Assembly: GCA_035048485.1 (NCBI GenBank) | Contig: CM068584.1 | Span: forward strand, 66,712,179-66,776,178 | DNA from: Pteria penguin | Lineage: Eukaryota > Mollusca > Bivalvia > Pterioida > Pteriidae | DNA length: 64,000 bases | Direction of reading: 5' to 3' | Shown: piece by piece, positions 11,463 through 22,552 of the stretch | How positions within the stretch are numbered: the stretch's first letter is position 1 | How the letters are laid out: every line of letters starts with the position of its first letter | Position numbers and translations under genes: made by a program | The notes under the pieces: model-generated | Told to the model about the DNA's origin: nothing | The model's input: only the letters and a program-made list of their open reading frames with translations | Database searches by the model: none

Positions 11463-11607
11463 ACTTGGTTGATTGTAGTTTTATGTTGCCTCCAACAATT
11501 TCTCAGTTATATCACAACATGGAGGCAGGAGTAAATAACATCTTAGACACAGTGGTGCAATCTGTGAATCGAACCCACATCCCCTGCGCTGGTCGGTCTG
11601 GTTATAG
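11463..11607 (-). repeat. tRNA-derived SINE, second family
   Basis: Minus-strand SINE. From left to right on plus: TTGGTTGATTG tail, a TTTTATGTTGCCTCCAACAA core, ATATCACAACATGGAGGCAG, then a head whose minus-strand B box is GTGGGTTCGATTCAC. The same family, with core GTTTTACGTC and CTTTCAACAATTTTT, is at 25551-25654 and 60196-60362. This copy has diverged at the TTTTACGTC motif. Confidence 0.75.
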
Positions 11608-12020
11608 GAAACACAATTATTTTTTTTTACGCCTAATGGTAATATCCTTTTCATATTTATTATTGAAGTCGCCCCGGTGTTTGTAACAGGTTGGTACGTA
11701 AATCATCTATTTGACATTATTTGAATGATTGTTTACATTAGCAAGGACGATGTTGCGGTTTCTTGAAGGTTTGAAACCACCTGAAAATTAAAATTTCTGA
11801 CATGGAAAAAAAAAAAATAGGTACTAATATGTGATATGTGTTACAGTGTTAGATATTCATATCAAAATGAAAATATACCATGGAATATCTAAATATTGTC
11901 TTTCTTTTGCATATTTCATATACCGGCTAGTGACATTCTGATTGGGCCAGTTGAATTCACTTACCACTGGCCCGATATATCATCAGTTGAAACAGTTAAA
12001 TTCAACCCATGAAACTGCTA
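11608..12020. other. No gene recognised
   Basis: AT-rich DNA with an A11 tract near 11806. Nothing further supported. Confidence 0.4.
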
Positions 12021-12536
12021 GTGGATTATAAGGAATGGTAAGAATTTACATGACTTGTTAGTGGATTATAAGGAATGGTAAGAATTTACATGACTTGTTA
12101 GTGGATTATAAGGAATAGTAAGAATTTACATGACTTGTTAGTGGATTATAAGGAATGGTAAGAATTTACATGACTTGTTAGTGGATTATAAGGAATGGTA
12201 AGAATTTACATGACTTGTTAGTGGATTATAAGGAATGGTAAGAATTTACATGACTTGTTAGTGGATTATAAGGAATGGTAAGAATTTACATGACTTGTTA
12301 GTGGATTATAAGGAATGGTAAGAATTTACATGACTTGTTAGTGGATTATAAGGAATGGTAAGAATTTACATGACTTGTTAGTGGATTATAAGGAATGGTA
12401 AGAATTTACATGACTTGTTAGTGGATTATAAGGAATGGTAAGAATTTACATGACTTGTTAGTGGATTATAAGGAATGGTAAGAATTTACATGACTTGTTA
12501 GTGGATTATAAGGAATGGTAAGAATTTACTTGTTAA
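12021..12536. repeat. 40-bp minisatellite, 13 units
   Basis: The unit starts GTGGATTATAAGGAATGGTA and continues AGAATTTACATGACTTGTTA. Copies begin every 40 bases from 12021 to 12501. They are almost identical: the unit at 12101 has AATAGTA for AATGGTA and the last unit is shortened. Such homogeneity suggests recent amplification. Confidence 0.97.
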
Positions 12537-12589
12537 GTTTTTACTGAATAATAGCAACCTGTAAATGATCATCAAGTACATTTGTACCT

Positions 12590-12599
12590 AACTTTATTG
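12590..12599. repeat. Target-site duplication of the Mutator-type element (left)
   Basis: AACTTTATTG is repeated exactly at 16560-16569 on the other side of the element. Ten bases is within the 9-11-bp range known for Mutator-like elements. Confidence 0.9.
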
Positions 12600-13305
12600 G
12601 GTGGGACTAAAGGACTAACCTAACGAACGTGTCGAACCTAAGCTTTATTTAAGCTATTTTTTAATATATTTAATTGATTTTTATGTTTATTGATGTAATG
12701 AGGTCATAACTAATCACTTCTACACCCAAAAATAAAAAATATTCCATATCAATGGAAATATAGCTTTATCACTTGTCGAACTAACGATCGAACGTGTCGA
12801 GTCGAACTGGGTAACGTGTCGAACCTAAGCTTTATTTAAGCTATTTCTGAATACATTTAATTTATTTTAATGTTACTTTATGTAATAAGGGCATATCTAA
12901 CCTATTCTACACCCCAAAATAAAATGTATAAAATATTTAGTGAAATATACCTTTAACAATTGTCGAACATAGAGTACATGTCGGTCGGCGAATCAAGAAA
13001 AGTGTTGACGGTCATTTACAAAACATTACGTTCAATATTTTATCAGAGACATATATATGTCTCTGATTTTATATACTTAAAATTTGGTTCATATCGTTAA
13101 TTTAAAAATTATTGGAAAAAAGCAAGTTTTGATATTTGTTTGAAAAAATCAGTTATGAAATCGAGATAGATCTTTTGTAAAATTCATTCACATGGTGCGA
13201 GATTTGAATCAGTTTTGTTTGACAACCCAGGCCTACTAATCAAAAAGCGAAAATTTATAATAATAATGATGAATAATGATTGCGACATAAGACATAAAAT
13301 TTGCC
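12600..13305 (+). repeat. Left terminal inverted repeat, with an internal 187-bp duplication
   Basis: The repeat itself is built from two diverged units: the block starting GAACCTAAGCTTTATTTAAG at 12634 recurs at 12821, an offset of 187 bases. Each unit ends with a TTGTCGAAC. The pair is preserved in the right arm, so the duplication predates the inverted arrangement or was copied with it. Confidence 0.8.
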
Positions 13306-15851
13306 TTGCTACCTCATTATTCCCCGAGTAATTTTTGTTACGCATACCGGTGACTTATAATTATTCTAGAACTAAGTGTTTTATAAATGCAGTATAAAAT
13401 ATTTTAAAGACGACTGAATGTTCAAAGCAGTGTGTTAAAAGGAGTACTTATCTATACACAGCGACACGACAATTGACGAGCAAATGGATAAAATATCTAG
13501 ATGATTTCTTTTTTTTTCCCCCGAAGCCATATGAAATTTAATCCGACACATTTGACATCTCCCAAAAATCCAGACAAATAGGCACCTTAACCTTTTGGTA
13601 TTGAAACCAGTATGTATGTAGTAATTTTTAGTTTTATTACTCAATTACTCATTACTATTAGTCACTCTTATGTGATGTTTGGCCCTTAGTGTTTGGCCCT
13701 TATTATTCTGTTCTTACTATTGTACATATGTTCTTAAAACCTGAAATAGATCTTTTTTTTTTTACCCATTTGGGGTGCTCCTTAACCAGAGGAGGAAGTT
13801 CCAAGCTGAAACTGAAACTGAACAGGCATTGCCAGTCTAGTGAACTACTTCCGAATGAAAACACTGTGTACACGTATTTATTATGACACTGTAAATTTAC
13901 GTTAAGGGAAACTATATCAAAGTTAATAATGAAGAAATAAAGTGACCAAATGGATATGACTTTATGGCTTTGTTCTTAGCAGACAGAAAAAAATCCTGTG
14001 TCATTATTGAAAGATAAGGCTGAAAAACATACCAGATTACACCATTTTCTTCGAAATATTAGGGTAGACCCCCTCCCGTACCCTCCCCCTCTCGGCACTT
14101 TGTGCCTCAGGTCGGCCCTTTGGGCCTCCTCCACCCCGCCCTCCCTCCCCCCCACTTCTGCTTCTGGAGCCGCCCCTGTTTTTTAGAGTGGACATTTAAA
14201 ATGTCCATGAACACCGTTGGTCGCACAATCAGAACCTTAAAAGTGCCCACTGGTCACCGCGTTTCATTTGCATGAAATTTTCTTTTGATGCGCCGATTAC
14301 TTCACAAGACATCCAATACTATCAATCTCATTATTGATAAACACAGTTATTCATTTGGATAACAATGAGAGAAGTCGAGTTTTGATATTGTGACATAATA
14401 TTTATTATGTTAAATGTTAAAAATTTAGATTAAATATACACACCGAGCGAAATAATAGCAGACGTATTTCATCGTAGGTTGTATTTCTGACCATATATAT
14501 ACTATATTCAATGCGATAATTACGTTCCTTTTAAATCTACAATTGTAGCCTTAACTTGTCCGTTTGAAGATCGACGAAAATATATTCAAAAGGTGTTTCA
14601 TTTTTTTATTTATAAATCGGAAAAGGACAATCGGACAATGGATTCGGATATGTACAAAATGACCATAAATTAAGCCTTATGAAAACGTGTGTGTATGCTA
14701 CGCAGCAGATTATAGACTGTTATATGTACAGAATGCAGATGACCAATCAAGTGCTCTTAAAAATGCAATCGTTTTAGTCGTCGTGATAGAGAATGTGTTT
14801 CATAATGATATTAAGCGCTTTCATTGAAATGTATCTAATATAGACTATATACGCGAGCCGCCAAGAAATTCTTTCAATTCCATTCTTACATCTCGCGTTT
14901 TATCGCCTGTTTTCCCATGCTAATTCGAATGAATTGTCTAATGGCTGTTGCCGGATGTTAATTAATTAAGATCGCCGTTAACGACTGTCACAGCGTGTGA
15001 CAGGTATTTGCTGGTTTCACACGTTGTCGTTCGGCAGCTGCATGATAGACTTGACATCCATTTTGCCGCGCACCCAGGTGATATTAAACGACATTCCAAT
15101 GTAGCCATATATTTAGATGTTCAGAAATATCATTGTTGCAATCCATGAACCCTTTTCAAATTCTGTACAAGAAATAACACGATCGTAGTCATGGGTATAA
15201 GCACGGTTTAATTCCCCATTATTTTCAAAGTAGAATATCTTTGAATAAAGAGATATCTAAATAAACAGCTATTTAAAGGGCCATCCCAATCTTTGAAAAG
15301 TAGCCAGAGCTCTTACCCTCAATACCATCACCAAGTATATCCTTCAAAATGTCATGAAATATCTTCAATGAGTAACTGTAACGATATTTAACATTTCAGA
15401 TTAATTTGATATTTCTCTTTAAAAAATATAAAGATTTAAACAGAAGCTAGATCTATATATAGATACTTAACATTCATGTAGAATAAAAATGTGTACCAAA
15501 GAAAATAAAAAAGAAATATCTAAATAGCAAGACAGTATCCTTAATTATACTAACCCTATGTTTATTTGAGCATATTTTGGTAGAAATTCGGCAAAATGCT
15601 CCCTCGAACCCCCCCCCTTCATTTTCCCGGCAACGAGGGCGCTGGATCCGCCGCTGATAACATACATAATTCATTGTAAAACATATATATATATATATAT
15701 ATATACACATGAGAGATATATATGTCTCTGTTGTAAAATAATTAATACTTATTCTATCTTTTGATAAACTACGATCTGCACCCACTGTTGAACATAACAT
15801 AAAGATATGCTTCATCCGAACTGGGATATACAGCCATATAAAAATACTAAT
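13306..15851. other. Interior of the Mutator-type element: no transposase
   Basis: No ORF above 113 codons and no recognisable domain. A C-rich patch at about 14070-14165 holds two adjacent small hairpins with the same loop (GGCAC-TTT-GTGCC and GGCCC-TTT-GGGCC). A palindrome at about 14186-14206 (GGACATTTAAAATGTCC) follows. AT microsatellite at 15684-15704. A segment at 15600-15655 ending GGATCCGCCGCTG resembles the worn end of another interspersed repeat. Confidence 0.6.
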
Positions 15852-16559
15852 GGCATATTTTATGTCTTATGCCGCAATTATTTTTCATCAGTATCCTTTT
15901 AAATTTTCGCTTTTTATTGAATAAGCCTTCCGTGTTGTCTAACAAAATCGTTCAAATCTCGCACCGCACATGTAAATTTACAGAAAGGTCTATCTCAAAT
16001 TTATGCATGATTTTATCCAACAAATATCTTTGAATATTGCCATTATCTTAAGAATTAACAATAAGAATAAAATACTTATTAGATCTATATTAATATGTGA
16101 AACATTAAATAACTGATATATGACTGTCAACACTTTTCTTGATTCCAAGATGGCGCCAACCGACATGTACTCTATGTTCGACAATTGTTAAAGGTATATT
16201 TCACTTAATATTTTATACATTTTATTTTGGGGTATAGAATTGATTAGATATGCCCTTATTACATAAAGTAACATTAAAATAAATTAAATGTATTCAGAAA
16301 TAGCTTAAATAAAGCTTACGTTCGACACGTTACTCAGTTCGACTCAACACGTTCGATCGTTAGGTTTGACAAGTGATAGAGCTATATTTCAATTAATATG
16401 GTACATTTTTTTTATTTTTTGATGTAGAAATGATTGGATATGACCTCATTACATCAATAAACATACAAATCAATTAAATATATTCAAAAATAGCTTAAAT
16501 AAAGCTTAGGTTCGGCTAGGTTCAACACGTTCGTTAGGTTCGGCCTTTAGTCCCACCGC
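15852..16559 (-). repeat. Right terminal inverted repeat of the Mutator-type element
   Basis: Inverted copy of 12600-13305 with scattered substitutions and one small insertion (CCAAGATGGCGCCAACC near 16145 is longer than its left counterpart). Two extra bases (GC) lie between the inverted end and the target duplication. Confidence 0.85.
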
Positions 16560-16569
16560 AACTTTATTG
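16560..16569. repeat. Target-site duplication (right)
   Basis: AACTTTATTG, identical to 12590-12599. Its last base is the first base of the Helentron-like element that follows, so the Mutator-type element inserted at that element's edge. Confidence 0.9.
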
Positions 16570-17658
16570 CAAACCCCGTCGGGGGTTTGCATATTACGTT
16601 GATGTCTAATCTGGAAATGCGCATGTGCGACATGATTATGCTGCATGCTGGGAAAACATAGCCTCCAAAAAGTGGTTGCTTTACTTTACGAGGTCAGACA
16701 GTATAAGTTTTGTATTGTCCATGACATCGATATTTCTAATGCGCTTAAAAGGAAAAGGAATGAAGAAGAATACCCTTGCTTTCAAAGGCAATGCTCATTA
16801 CTAAATCAATGTTACAGACAAGCGTTCCAAACTAATAGTATTTACCGTACTTTCAAACGCAGAGAGGAGTATATGAGGATACAGCTTTTAATATGATAGA
16901 CATTATGACTTGGGGTGATTTTCTTTAGTGAATGCATATAAATGATAAATAAATCTTACATGCAATGTATTCTAAAAATAAAAAGTACTTTAAAATACTT
17001 ATTTTTAGATAAGTTAGTGGAGGCCACATGAACATATATAAATATGAAGAATATTCACATTTTGGAAATCAACATTCGTGTAACCTTTCCCACGGCAGCA
17101 GTGGTATAATCCAACAGAATTTTCCCGCGTAATACTAATTAGATGTTCGTACCTTATAGTGTATGTACATTATCTAGCTATAGACAATCTCGAAAAGTTC
17201 CGAGTAAAGTTAACGAAGGCGGAGTATCAAGGATTTTTAGCAGTTTAATTGGTGGAGCAATTACTGCACAGCTTGTAACATTCTTCGTACTTATGCAAAC
17301 TTCCCCAGCGATTATTTGGGCACAAGAGGCCTCGACGGGGAGTTTGTGTTCTTTAGTTGTTGAAGTTGGTGGAACAAGTACTGCGTAGTTTGTATGATTT
17401 CTTCCATGTCTAACTGTACTTAAGGGTGTTCGAAATGCCTAAACGGTGACATACCGACGAATATGGTCAGCTTTCCCAACCCAAGTCTAAACATAAATAA
17501 ACATTAGAAAGGAGGTAGTAACTATTATTTAGACAACAACCTAGCTAACATCATACAAAAGGGTCTTCATTTTAAACTGACCCACAAGTACCATTTTCCT
17601 CGCAATTAAAAATGCTACAGGGTTTGCATTCTAAGCTTTTTTAAAAGCTATGCTTGTT
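16569..17658 (+). mobile_element. Helentron/Helitron2-like non-autonomous element (H1)
   Basis: The 5' end is a 22-bp palindrome (16569-16590) with arms GCAAACCC and GGGTTTGC. Near the 3' end, GGGTTTGC recurs at 17620-17627, followed after six bases by a 16-nt hairpin AGCTTTT-TT-AAAAGCT (17634-17649) and the terminus ATGCTTGTT. A 5' terminal repeat mirrored just inside a 3' hairpin is the known layout of Helentron/Helitron2 elements (asymmetric terminal inverted repeats). The 1,090-bp interior contains ORFs (16645-16896, 17143-17388) without a Rep or helicase signature. Three related elements in the window share the layout. Confidence 0.7.
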
Positions 17659-17681
17659 AGCCTAACATACCCAGCAGACAT

Positions 17682-17810
17682 GCAACGTTGAATCAACGTT
17701 GAAATTTGGTTGATCCAGGTTGACGACGTTGATCAACCATATTTCAACGTTGTACAATGTTGTAAAAATCAACGTTGAAAGAAACAACGTTATATGACGT
17801 TGCATGTTTC
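17682..17810. repeat. Left subterminal array of CAACGTTG palindromes
   Basis: Several CAACGTTG or one-mismatch variants (ACGACGTTGATC, ACAACGTTATATG) at irregular spacing. Each is self-complementary, and many sit inside the longer palindrome TTCAACGTTGAA. Subterminal repeats of this kind are often transposase-binding sites. Confidence 0.8.
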
Positions 17811-18859
17811 AACCAATTACGATTATTAAAATCGCTGATTGTGAAAAATCGATGTATATATGTTTGTTTGTATATTTTTTGAAGTCCTGTTTGTATAGGA
17901 GTTAATTTCCAGTTGTTTCATTATGAAAAAAAAGTGAATTTAATTTAATCAATTCAACAACTGTTTTGAAATCAATTATGTTCCAAATAATCTTTCATAA
18001 AGACGAAAATTGAGATTTTAAAGAATTTATTAATCAATTAAAAATCTAAATGTAAAAATGAGAATTGTGTAAACTAATTTTTTGTAATAATTTTATAAGT
18101 ATGAATTGCTGATTATTGCATTAAAGTATCAAAACTAAGATCGAGAGGTGGGTGAGGGGGACATGCAAGAATCGCACGAATGCATACCCAGATTGTTTCT
18201 GTATTATCAACACAAACGATGTTTGTTTCCTGTTCCCACACCCTGAGATCAAATTACGCCTTCGGACAAAGGATGGTACGTGTGACGTCAGTTCGCCGCG
18301 CATTTCCCATTTCAAACCAAGATCTCGGTACAGTAACGTTGCATTGACGAAGAAGACAAATACGTAAGTATATGTTTTCACATATTTCGTATATTTTAAC
18401 ACAGTATAATGTTTAAATGTTTATATGTAACAACTATATAGATTAAGGTGTGTAATAAAAAGATTGATCTTAAATGTTTTAATCATTTCAGATTAAATTA
18501 TCATACATCCTTTTAGCTTTATAAATATGGTTTGTACAGATAAAGTTTATCAAAGGAATTTTAATATATATATATATAATATATATTATAATATCATCAA
18601 CATGTATGTTATAAATTGTTAGCACGAATATGACAGAGAGACAGAGGAAGAGGTGCATGTGTAGAATGTAGATTTTGAATAATTATATTGGAATGTGAAT
18701 TCTTCAAATGTTACATGTGCCGGGGAAACAACTGCTTATCAACCTGACCATCCGCATTTTCAATGAGTATTTATAGCTTACTCGCGTGAAAACCTTGTGG
18801 TAATTACATAATCACCCAGCGGTCAATGCATTACAAACTCAATTGAAAGCCCACAGGCT

Positions 18860-18886
18860 TTAGATCCTCTCTCTCTCTCTCTCTCT
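18860..18886. repeat. (TC)n microsatellite
   Basis: CTCTCTCT run of about ten dinucleotides, directly after a small palindrome AAAGCC-CACA-GGCTTT. Confidence 0.85.
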
Positions 18887-19598
18887 TATATTATAGACTT
18901 CACGCTGATTCCAAACGAATAAACAGATCATTGTTAGACTATAATTAATAACATGTCGATTTTCAGAAATGTTTTAATTTATATTATTTTATCAATGGCG
19001 CGAATCGAGACGGTGAACGAGGGGATCACACTTTGCTTTGATTTTGTTTGTTTCTTTTGTTTTGTTTTTCAAAATAGGAATGCTAGACTGATTGAATTAG
19101 AGGGTGGATGCTGAATTTATTCAACCATCGTTGATGTATAGGCGTTTTTGATGGGGAAGGGGGATTTACTAAAATTCGGGTGTGAGAGGGGGGCATTTTG
19201 CGCAGTTTATGATTGTAATGTATTAATTGTAATGTTAATTAGCTTTTAGCCTTGCCACCAGCATATTAACAAACATGATAACACCATAAAGTATAACGCA
19301 AAATTCTACAGTCCGTACATAATAATACCTGCATAATTATTCCAGCTATATATTAATCAATTTATTATTGGGGTTTTTTTTTTTTGCATTGTCCAAAATG
19401 GAAGGCACATGTATTGCGCATGAAAAGAGGAAAAGAGGGGGGGGGTATCCGAACCCCCTGGATGAAAGCCAGTTGTTAGGCTACTGATTCAGCGTAATAA
19501 TCAATACATTGTTTCATCAGATATCGATATAACGGAGATTTAAAAAAAAAAAAAAAGGAGGAGGGAGGGGGCCACTGACTTAGTTACTTTATGGTACG

Positions 19599-19781
19599 TT
19601 GAGACACTCTCAGTGTTTTGTGTATAACTTTCTGTTATTAGAGATAATGACCTATCTAAGACGTTGGAGGCGCTATTCAGCTCATGTGGATGCACTTGCC
19701 CTATATAGAACTAGAAGTAATGACGAGGTGTATTCTGCAGAAGATGAGTCTTTTCCAAAATCCAGATTTATCAAGTTGTAA
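19599..19781 (+). pseudogene. Candidate coding remnant inside the CAACGTTG element
   Basis: 60-codon frame. The part from residue 17 (MTYLRRWRRYSAHVDALALY) onward has a protein-like mix with alternating Arg/Trp and an acidic patch (SNDEVYSAEDESFPKSRF). Unlike surrounding DNA it has balanced codon use. It is followed by AAAGGTAAAATG, a donor-like site (AAG|GTAAAA). The position within a DNA transposon suggests a transposase or accessory exon, but no motif proves it. It may also be chance. Confidence 0.25.
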
Positions 19782-20718
19782 AAGGTAAAATGTGAAAAAT
19801 TTAAACATTCAAAGATACTAATGATAAAATTTCATCAAATACAATACATATTATTGTGATATTATAAGTCGATATTGTTTGCTTTATGATTTCCATTTGA
19901 TAAGATGAGATTTCGCATATATGACGGATAAAAAAGAACGTCTGTGGTAAATATTTGAGTTATTAGTTATGCTTAAGGTAATATCAAGTCTAACAATTTC
20001 AACTTTTGATCTTTTAGATGTTGTTCTGCAAGCCCATACGAATTTATCTGAGGCAGAATTTAACAAAGAACTTGGTAACTTTTAGAAATATGCCCCAGAA
20101 GGTACTGGAGGTAGGGAAGACGAGGCAGGCATCAGATATAGAACTTAAAATGTTGAAGCATGTTGTAGATTATTATATAATACTGTATCATTTTAAACAA
20201 AATTAAATTGTATAATGTGAAGTATTATGTTTGTTTTGTTTTGTTGGTTTTTTTCAAACTATCTGTTTGGATGAAAGAAGATAAGGATCTGTGTCAGTTT
20301 TAAGGCAAAGGAATGTCCAATGCCACACTGGTTCTGGCTTTTTAGCTTTTATATATTTCAGAAAAATTCACCGGACAGCCACTAGCAGTAGGTTTGCTCC
20401 ATTACTTAAAATTGACAGCATGTTGTTTGTTGTCGGTGAAGAAACTCTCTCTTGCACAGAGGGCCAATGGAGTTTTAAAATTTCAGGGATCGATATGTTT
20501 TCAGCCATTTGTATGTTCAGTCCACAGGTGCCCGTAGACAAGCGAATATTCAGTTTGTTGAAAAGCAAGTATTCATGAAGTTTGTCAGTTGTTTATTTCA
20601 GATTCTGGAGGAAAGGTTGAATACTTGCTTGTAAACAGATTTTTGCTTGTCTACGAGCGCCTGTGGTTCAGACATGCAAAAAGAATAGAGCAACTAATAT
20701 TCAACCATAAACAAAATT

Positions 20719-20951
20719 GAGACTTCGACGTTGACACAACTTTCATTTTAAACCTTATTTCAACGTTGAAACAACGTTGAGACTTCCACGTTGAAACAAC
20801 GTTGAGACTTCCACGTTGAACCAACGTTGAAACATCAACGTTGAAACAACGTTGAGACTTCAACGTTGACACAACTTTCATTTTAAACCATATTTCAACG
20901 TTGATTCAACGTTGAAGTTCAACGTTGATTCAACGTTTATTCAACGTTGAA
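20719..20951. repeat. Right subterminal array of CAACGTTG palindromes
   Basis: About a dozen copies of CAACGTTG, many as CAACGTTGAAACAACGTTGA or CAACGTTGAGACTTC. The mosaic includes the repeated block GAGACTTCCACGTTGAAA (twice). This side is longer than the left array, so the two ends are not mirror images beyond the first ~30 bases. Confidence 0.9.
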
Positions 20952-20965
20952 ATGTCTGCTGGGTA

Positions 20966-21839
20966 ACCTCATAAGAACATTCATGTTCCAAGGACAAATA
21001 TCGCAACAAACGCAAGTATCAATGTTATTTACGCATCTAATTTAAGCCACTCTCTCATTCCAATGGGAATTGCATATAGAAACAAACTGTCAATGTAAAA
21101 GAGAGTCAAATTGTTACAGCCATGCTCTATTTAAATTTACCTTCCCCACTCCATGTTTTTTACGATCTCGGGGTCGATGTTGATTTTGAAAACGGATCAA
21201 GTACTGTTATTCATTCAAACATTTAAATGATTCAGACAGCGGCATCAGGCGCTTACTATAATACGTATATATCTGCAAGCTCGGCCTTGGAAAATCCGAC
21301 TTGATTTGAAATAGAGAAATACGACTTCCTCTTAAAATTTCATATATCTATGTTTGGAACTCATAGAATATTTGTATTTTGTGGCATCTATCATTCTGAT
21401 AAATAAATATCAATAAAAATTAAATAGTAACCATCGTTTTTCTCTAAAACCAATCTTAAGATTTGTTGCAAGTCGGACTTTTCCAGCCCCTATGTCGTAC
21501 GTAATTTTAGTAATTCCTGCGGGTTTGTGTATAAAATCCAATTCTATAAGAACAATAATATTCCGGCTTAAATTCAATACATCAACTCTCTGTTATATTT
21601 TCGTATATAATATTAAGGCGCTACCATGACCGAGGCGTACGTTGTACGCATCATATAAAACATCCACATTTTATCATTTTGTTTTCATCTAAAGATTTTA
21701 TTTTACTGCCCCCCTTTCAAATTAATTATATTTCTTTCTCATCATGATAATTGCTGTTTATATACCTTGTCTTACCACATACACAAACCAAATTATCATG
21801 CTTCTGTTAATTCGTTACCGATTTTGTATGCAAACAGGA
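20966..21839. other. No gene recognised
   Basis: AT-rich DNA without ORFs over 60 codons. The phrases CGACTTGATTTGAAATAG near 21298 and AAGTCGGACTTTTCCAG near 21470 look like worn inverted pieces of one repeat. Confidence 0.4.
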
Positions 21840-22090
21840 TGTAGAAAAATACAGGGACGGAATGCAGAAAGGTCAATGCAAAAGGGGAAAGGGGGGGGAG
21901 GGCGAAATTGAAACCGAACGCTTCATTGAGACACATGGCTCTGAAAAGGAGTAGATGCAGGAGGGGTCTTCCCCTCCTGCTGATGAGGGTCTGGGGGCAT
22001 CTCCCGAAAAATTTTCTGGAAAAAGGGTTCAAAATGGCACATTCTGAAATGATATGTGAACATTTCAAAACTTGAATGACATTTCAAAAT
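21840..22090. repeat. Interspersed repeat (copy 1), CCTCCTGCTGATGAGG type
   Basis: Shares ordered blocks with 26745-27000: AATGCAGAAAG, AAATTGAA.CCGAA, TTCA.TGAG, CCTCCTG.TGAT, GCATCTCC and TTC.GGAAAA.GG.TCAAAATGG. Orientation is the same in both. The minus-strand ORFs here (21796-22068, 21923-22321) run through the repeat and have no domain. Confidence 0.6.
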
Positions 22091-22552
22091 GAAATAAAAC
22101 GTTTCAAGTCTCCTAGAGAAATGTACAAATGTAGAAAAGGTGACTCGGAATGTGGGACAAACTGCAAAGATCAGCTGTTTTAAATGAAATAAATGGAGAT
22201 CGTACTTAGAATATAAAACGGAGTAAACCACCTGCGATCTTAGTCGCAGCAGGGTTTCATCGATGACTTCCACTATTTGCAAGCCAGTAGCAACATCATC
22301 TCCAAGAGGTAGAGATATCATTAACGCTGAAGGTGAAGAAGAAGATTAATACATGACAATAGTGGGTGAAGCGAGCCAAAATGTTTGCGTGCGGGACCCC
22401 ATCTCAAATTTCACTTCGCACAAATGGTGCCTAAAGCCAGACCCGACCTCTCAATGTCTCAGGGAGTCTATATACACGGCGACCCCCCCCCCCCCCCCAG
22501 CCTCACCCCCTTTGGATCTGTGCATGGGGTAGGTGTCTGGGACTACTTTATG
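22091..22552. other. No gene recognised; C-tract
   Basis: Includes a C14 tract at about 22485-22498. The text AGTGGCGGATTTAGAGGGGG occurs further on (22975), a common edge of interspersed repeats. Confidence 0.4.

Larger units (their letters stand above)
12600..16559. mobile_element. Mutator-type non-autonomous element with ~700-bp inverted repeats
   Basis: The 3,960-bp element starts GGTGGGACTAAAGG and ends CCTTTAGTCCCACCGC, flanked by a perfect 10-bp duplication. The terminal inverted repeats cover about 706 bases each (12600-13305 and 15852-16559). They read through matching blocks such as CGAACGTGTCGA, AAGCTTTATTTAAGCTATTT, ACAATTGTCGAACATAGAGT and GCGACATAAGACATAAAAT. The ~2.5-kb interior has no transposase; it is AT-rich apart from a C-rich stretch at 14070-14165. 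Long inverted repeats plus a 10-bp duplication point to the Mutator superfamily. Foldback elements share the long repeats but usually have 9-bp duplications and internal tandem units. Confidence 0.85.
17670..20963. mobile_element. 3.3-kb DNA transposon with CCCAGCAGACAT ends
   Basis: CCCAGCAGACAT at 17670-17681 is inverted at 20952-20963 (ATGTCTGCTGGG), with TA on both outer sides (17668-17669 and 20964-20965). Just inside each end lies an array of CAACGTTG palindromes. The interior has short, possibly decayed coding pieces (18152-18367, 19599-19781, 20018-20206, 20291-20578). The one at 19599-19781 contains a basic, exon-like stretch YLRRWRRYSAHVDAL, and a frame at about 20019-20081 reads VVLQAHTNLSEAEFNKEL before a stop. 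I cannot assign a transposase family. The ends resemble IS630/ISL2EU-type elements in target size only. Confidence 0.65.

Noticed and set aside
16645..17388. ORFs inside H1 as Rep/helicase proteins
   Set aside because: No Rep two-His motif or helicase Walker motif can be seen; H1 is too short for an autonomous element.
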